Assembly: GCF_025144335.1 (NCBI RefSeq)
Contig: NZ_CP083539.1
Location: 2,481,501-2,545,500 of the forward strand
DNA: 64,000 nt
From: Jannaschia sp. W003
GTDB taxonomy: Bacteria > Pseudomonadota > Alphaproteobacteria > Rhodobacterales > Rhodobacteraceae
Direction: 5' to 3'
Position 1 is the first letter of the stretch. The number at the start of each line of letters is the position of its first letter. The notes below the pieces were generated by a model. The model searched no databases. It worked only from the letters and a program-made list of their open reading frames with translations, and was not told where the DNA came from. Positions 62,484 through 64,000 of the stretch are shown here, piece after piece. A program made the translations under genes and the position numbers.

Positions 62484-64000
62484 TTACGCGGCGGCCTTCG
62501 CGGGCCGCACGTAGGTCCCCGGCGCCGGCGCCAGCACGGGATGCTCCGGCCCGCCCGGCGCGCGCGCCTTCACCTGCGGCCCCGAGCGCTTGCGCAGCCA
62601 CGCCTCCCAGCGCGGCCACCACGAGCCCTCGTTGTACTCGGCCGCCTCCAGCCACGCCTCGGGCGTGCCCTCCACGGCGCCGCCGCGGGTGTAGTGGCCG
62701 TACTTCTTCTTGGACGGCGGGTTCACGATGCCGGCGATGTGCCCGCTCTCGCTTAGGATGAAGGTCTTGTCCTTGGACCCCATCCGCCGGATCCCCTCGA
62801 ACGAGCCCTTCCACTGCGCGATGTGGTCGGTCTCGCAGGCGATCGCGCAGAGCGGCACCTGCACGTCCTCAAGCGACACGGTCTCGCCCAGCAGCGGCCA
62901 GCCGCCCTCGGCTAGCCGGTTGCCGAGGCACAGGTCGCGCAGGTAGCCCGTCACCATCGGCCCCGGCAGGTTGGTGCCGTCGCCGTTCCAGTGCAGCAGG
63001 TCGAAGGCGGGCGGCGCCTCGCCCATCATGTAGGAGCGCACCGCCGGCGCGTACACGAGGTCGTTGGAGCGCAGGTACGAGAACGTGCGCCCCATGAAGA
63101 ACTTGTCGAGATAGCCCTTCTTGGCCGCCTCGCGCTCGATCCCGCGCACGAAGTCCTCGTCGAGGAACACGCCCATCTCGCCGGGGTCCGAGAAGTCCGT
63201 CATCGTGGTGAAGAACGTGGCCGAGCGCACCGAGTCGTCGCCGCGCTTCGCCATCAGCCCCAGCGTCGCCGACAGCGTGGTGCCCGCGATGCAGTAGCCG
63301 ATCGCGTTCACCTGGTCCTCGCCGGTGATCGCCTTGGCCTGCGCCACCGCCTCCAGGAAGCCGTCCTGCACGTAGTCCTCCATGCCGACGTCGCGGTGCG
63401 AGGCGTCGGGGTTCACCCAGGACACCACGAACAGCGTGTAGCCCTGGTCCACGACCCACTTCACGAAGCTGTTCTGCGGCTTCAGGTCGAGGATGTAGAA
63501 CTTGTTGATCCAGGGCGGGAACAGCACCAGCGGCGTGCGGCGCACCTTCTCGGTGGTGGGCGCGTACTGGATCAGCTCGAACAGGCGGTTGCGGTACACC
63601 ACCGAGCCTTCCGTGGTGGCGATGTTCTCGCCCAAGGTGAAGGCGTCGGGGTCCGACAGGGTGACCAGCCAGTCGCCCTCGTTGCGCTCGATGTCGCGCA
63701 CGAGGTTCTCCAGGCCCTGCACGAGGCTGTCGCCTTCCGTCTCGATCGCGCGCCGCATGGCCTCGGGGTTGGTGGCCAGGAAGTTGGTGGGCGCGAAGAG
63801 ATCCACGATCTGCTGCGAGAAGAACGCGACCCGCCGCTTGTCGTTGGCGTCGAGCCCCTCCAGCCCGCCGACCATGTCCCGGATCGCGTCGGCGCTGATC
63901 TGGTACTGCTGGCGTAGGTGGCTGAACCACGGGTTGTCGCGCCACACCGGGTCCTTGAACCGCTTGTCGGCCGGCAGCTCGTCCTTCGGCGACTCGCCGC
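62484..64000 (-). CDS. phaC: Class I polyhydroxyalkanoate synthase PhaC, N-terminus beyond the window
   Basis: Polymerises 3-hydroxyacyl-CoA into PHA on granules. The last ~505 codons are present; the frame is open to the right edge, so roughly 90 N-terminal residues of a ~600-residue class I enzyme are missing. Seen: WRDNPWFSHLRQQYQ, the lipase-like box GYCIAGT with the nucleophile Cys codon at 63291-63293, the catalytic Asp in CETDHIAQW, the His in SGHIAGIVNPP, and LVLFPPWINKFYILDL. The C-terminus EAWLRKRSG...YVRPAKAAA is typical. Confidence 0.96.
   Translation of the reverse strand, partial: GESPKDELPADKRFKDPVWRDNPWFSHLRQQYQISADAIRDMVGGLEGLDANDKRRVAFFSQQIVDLFAPTNFLATNPEAMRRAIETEGDSLVQGLENLVRDIERNEGDWLVTLSDPDAFTLGENIATTEGSVVYRNRLFELIQYAPTTEKVRRTPLVLFPPWINKFYILDLKPQNSFVKWVVDQGYTLFVVSWVNPDASHRDVGMEDYVQDGFLEAVAQAKAITGEDQVNAIGYCIAGTTLSATLGLMAKRGDDSVRSATFFTTMTDFSDPGEMGVFLDEDFVRGIEREAAKKGYLDKFFMGRTFSYLRSNDLVYAPAVRSYMMGEAPPAFDLLHWNGDGTNLPGPMVTGYLRDLCLGNRLAEGGWPLLGETVSLEDVQVPLCAIACETDHIAQWKGSFEGIRRMGSKDKTFILSESGHIAGIVNPPSKKKYGHYTRGGAVEGTPEAWLEAAEYNEGSWWPRWEAWLRKRSGPQVKARAPGGPEHPVLAPAPGTYVRPAKAAA

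Noticed and set aside
1-64000. tRNA/rRNA genes, CRISPR arrays, insertion sequences, prophage or replication origin
   Set aside because: Gaps were read for cloverleaf-like, repeat-spacer, transposase and terminal-repeat patterns; none was found. A covariance-model search would be needed to exclude small RNAs fully.

Overview
The window is very GC-rich, gene-dense DNA from an alphaproteobacterium, most likely of the Rhodobacteraceae/Roseobacteraceae. The evidence is gene content and order: a dcw cluster ending ftsQ-ftsA-ftsZ-lpxC-bamD-recN with the small DUF2484 gene between murC and murB, an imuA-imuB-dnaE2 mutasome under a GTTC-N7-GTTC LexA box, a PhaC/PhaP/PhaR polyhydroxyalkanoate set, a DUF2927 lipoprotein, and a SAM-II riboswitch in front of metZ. 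No rRNA, tRNA, CRISPR array, insertion sequence or phage gene was found. Both edge genes (dnaE2 on the left, phaC on the right) are cut.

Layout. 1-4908: SOS mutasome operon on the minus strand (imuA, imuB, a small Imm11/DUF1629-like gene, dnaE2), all reading frames overlapping, with a promoter/LexA box upstream. 5048-20124: housekeeping and accessory genes (secreted esterase, uvrA with its own LexA box, two MFS carriers, lpdA, DUF924, queA, a YhdP/AsmA-like giant envelope protein, a Bcp-type peroxiredoxin and a DUF455 ferritin-like protein). 20297-23545: a cell-shape pair (M23 endopeptidase and bactofilin) followed by a GT1 glycosyltransferase. 23579-25255: a CLC channel/transporter with CBS domains. 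25332-38997: recN, bamD, lpxC and the division/peptidoglycan cluster ftsZ-ftsA-ftsQ-ddl-murB-DUF2484-murC-murG-ftsW, most junctions overlapping by 4 bp. 39072-42940: chrA, folE2, and metZ behind a promoter plus SAM-II riboswitch.

42997-55741 is the most accessory-looking region. A plus-strand run (XpaC-like, TelA-like, DUF2927 lipoprotein, SPFH-GYF_2 protein, cytochrome b561, zinc-ribbon membrane protein, PfkB kinase, Dtd, SpeD) meets a minus-strand run (membrane-fused SpeE, DUF350, a 58-residue protein, two zinc-ribbon DUF4178 proteins) tail to tail, with speD and speE overlapping by 34 bp. Domain content suggests a membrane/toxic-anion stress system that couples polyamine chemistry to membrane scaffolds. 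That is inference; no function has been shown for the set, and the ATP-grasp amidoligase often found with such genes is absent here.

55771-64000: OtnK kinase and a divergent class III aminotransferase, a secreted three-repeat PPC-like protein, then the PHA genes. phaR is separated from phaP-phaC by a divergent LysR/DUF4242 pair, and a 12-bp direct repeat with 21-bp period lies between phaC and phaP as a candidate PhaR operator.

GTG starts fused to the previous TGA (GTGA) recur at 2729, 19315, 45958, 49077 and 51136, so automated start calls at these places should be treated with care.
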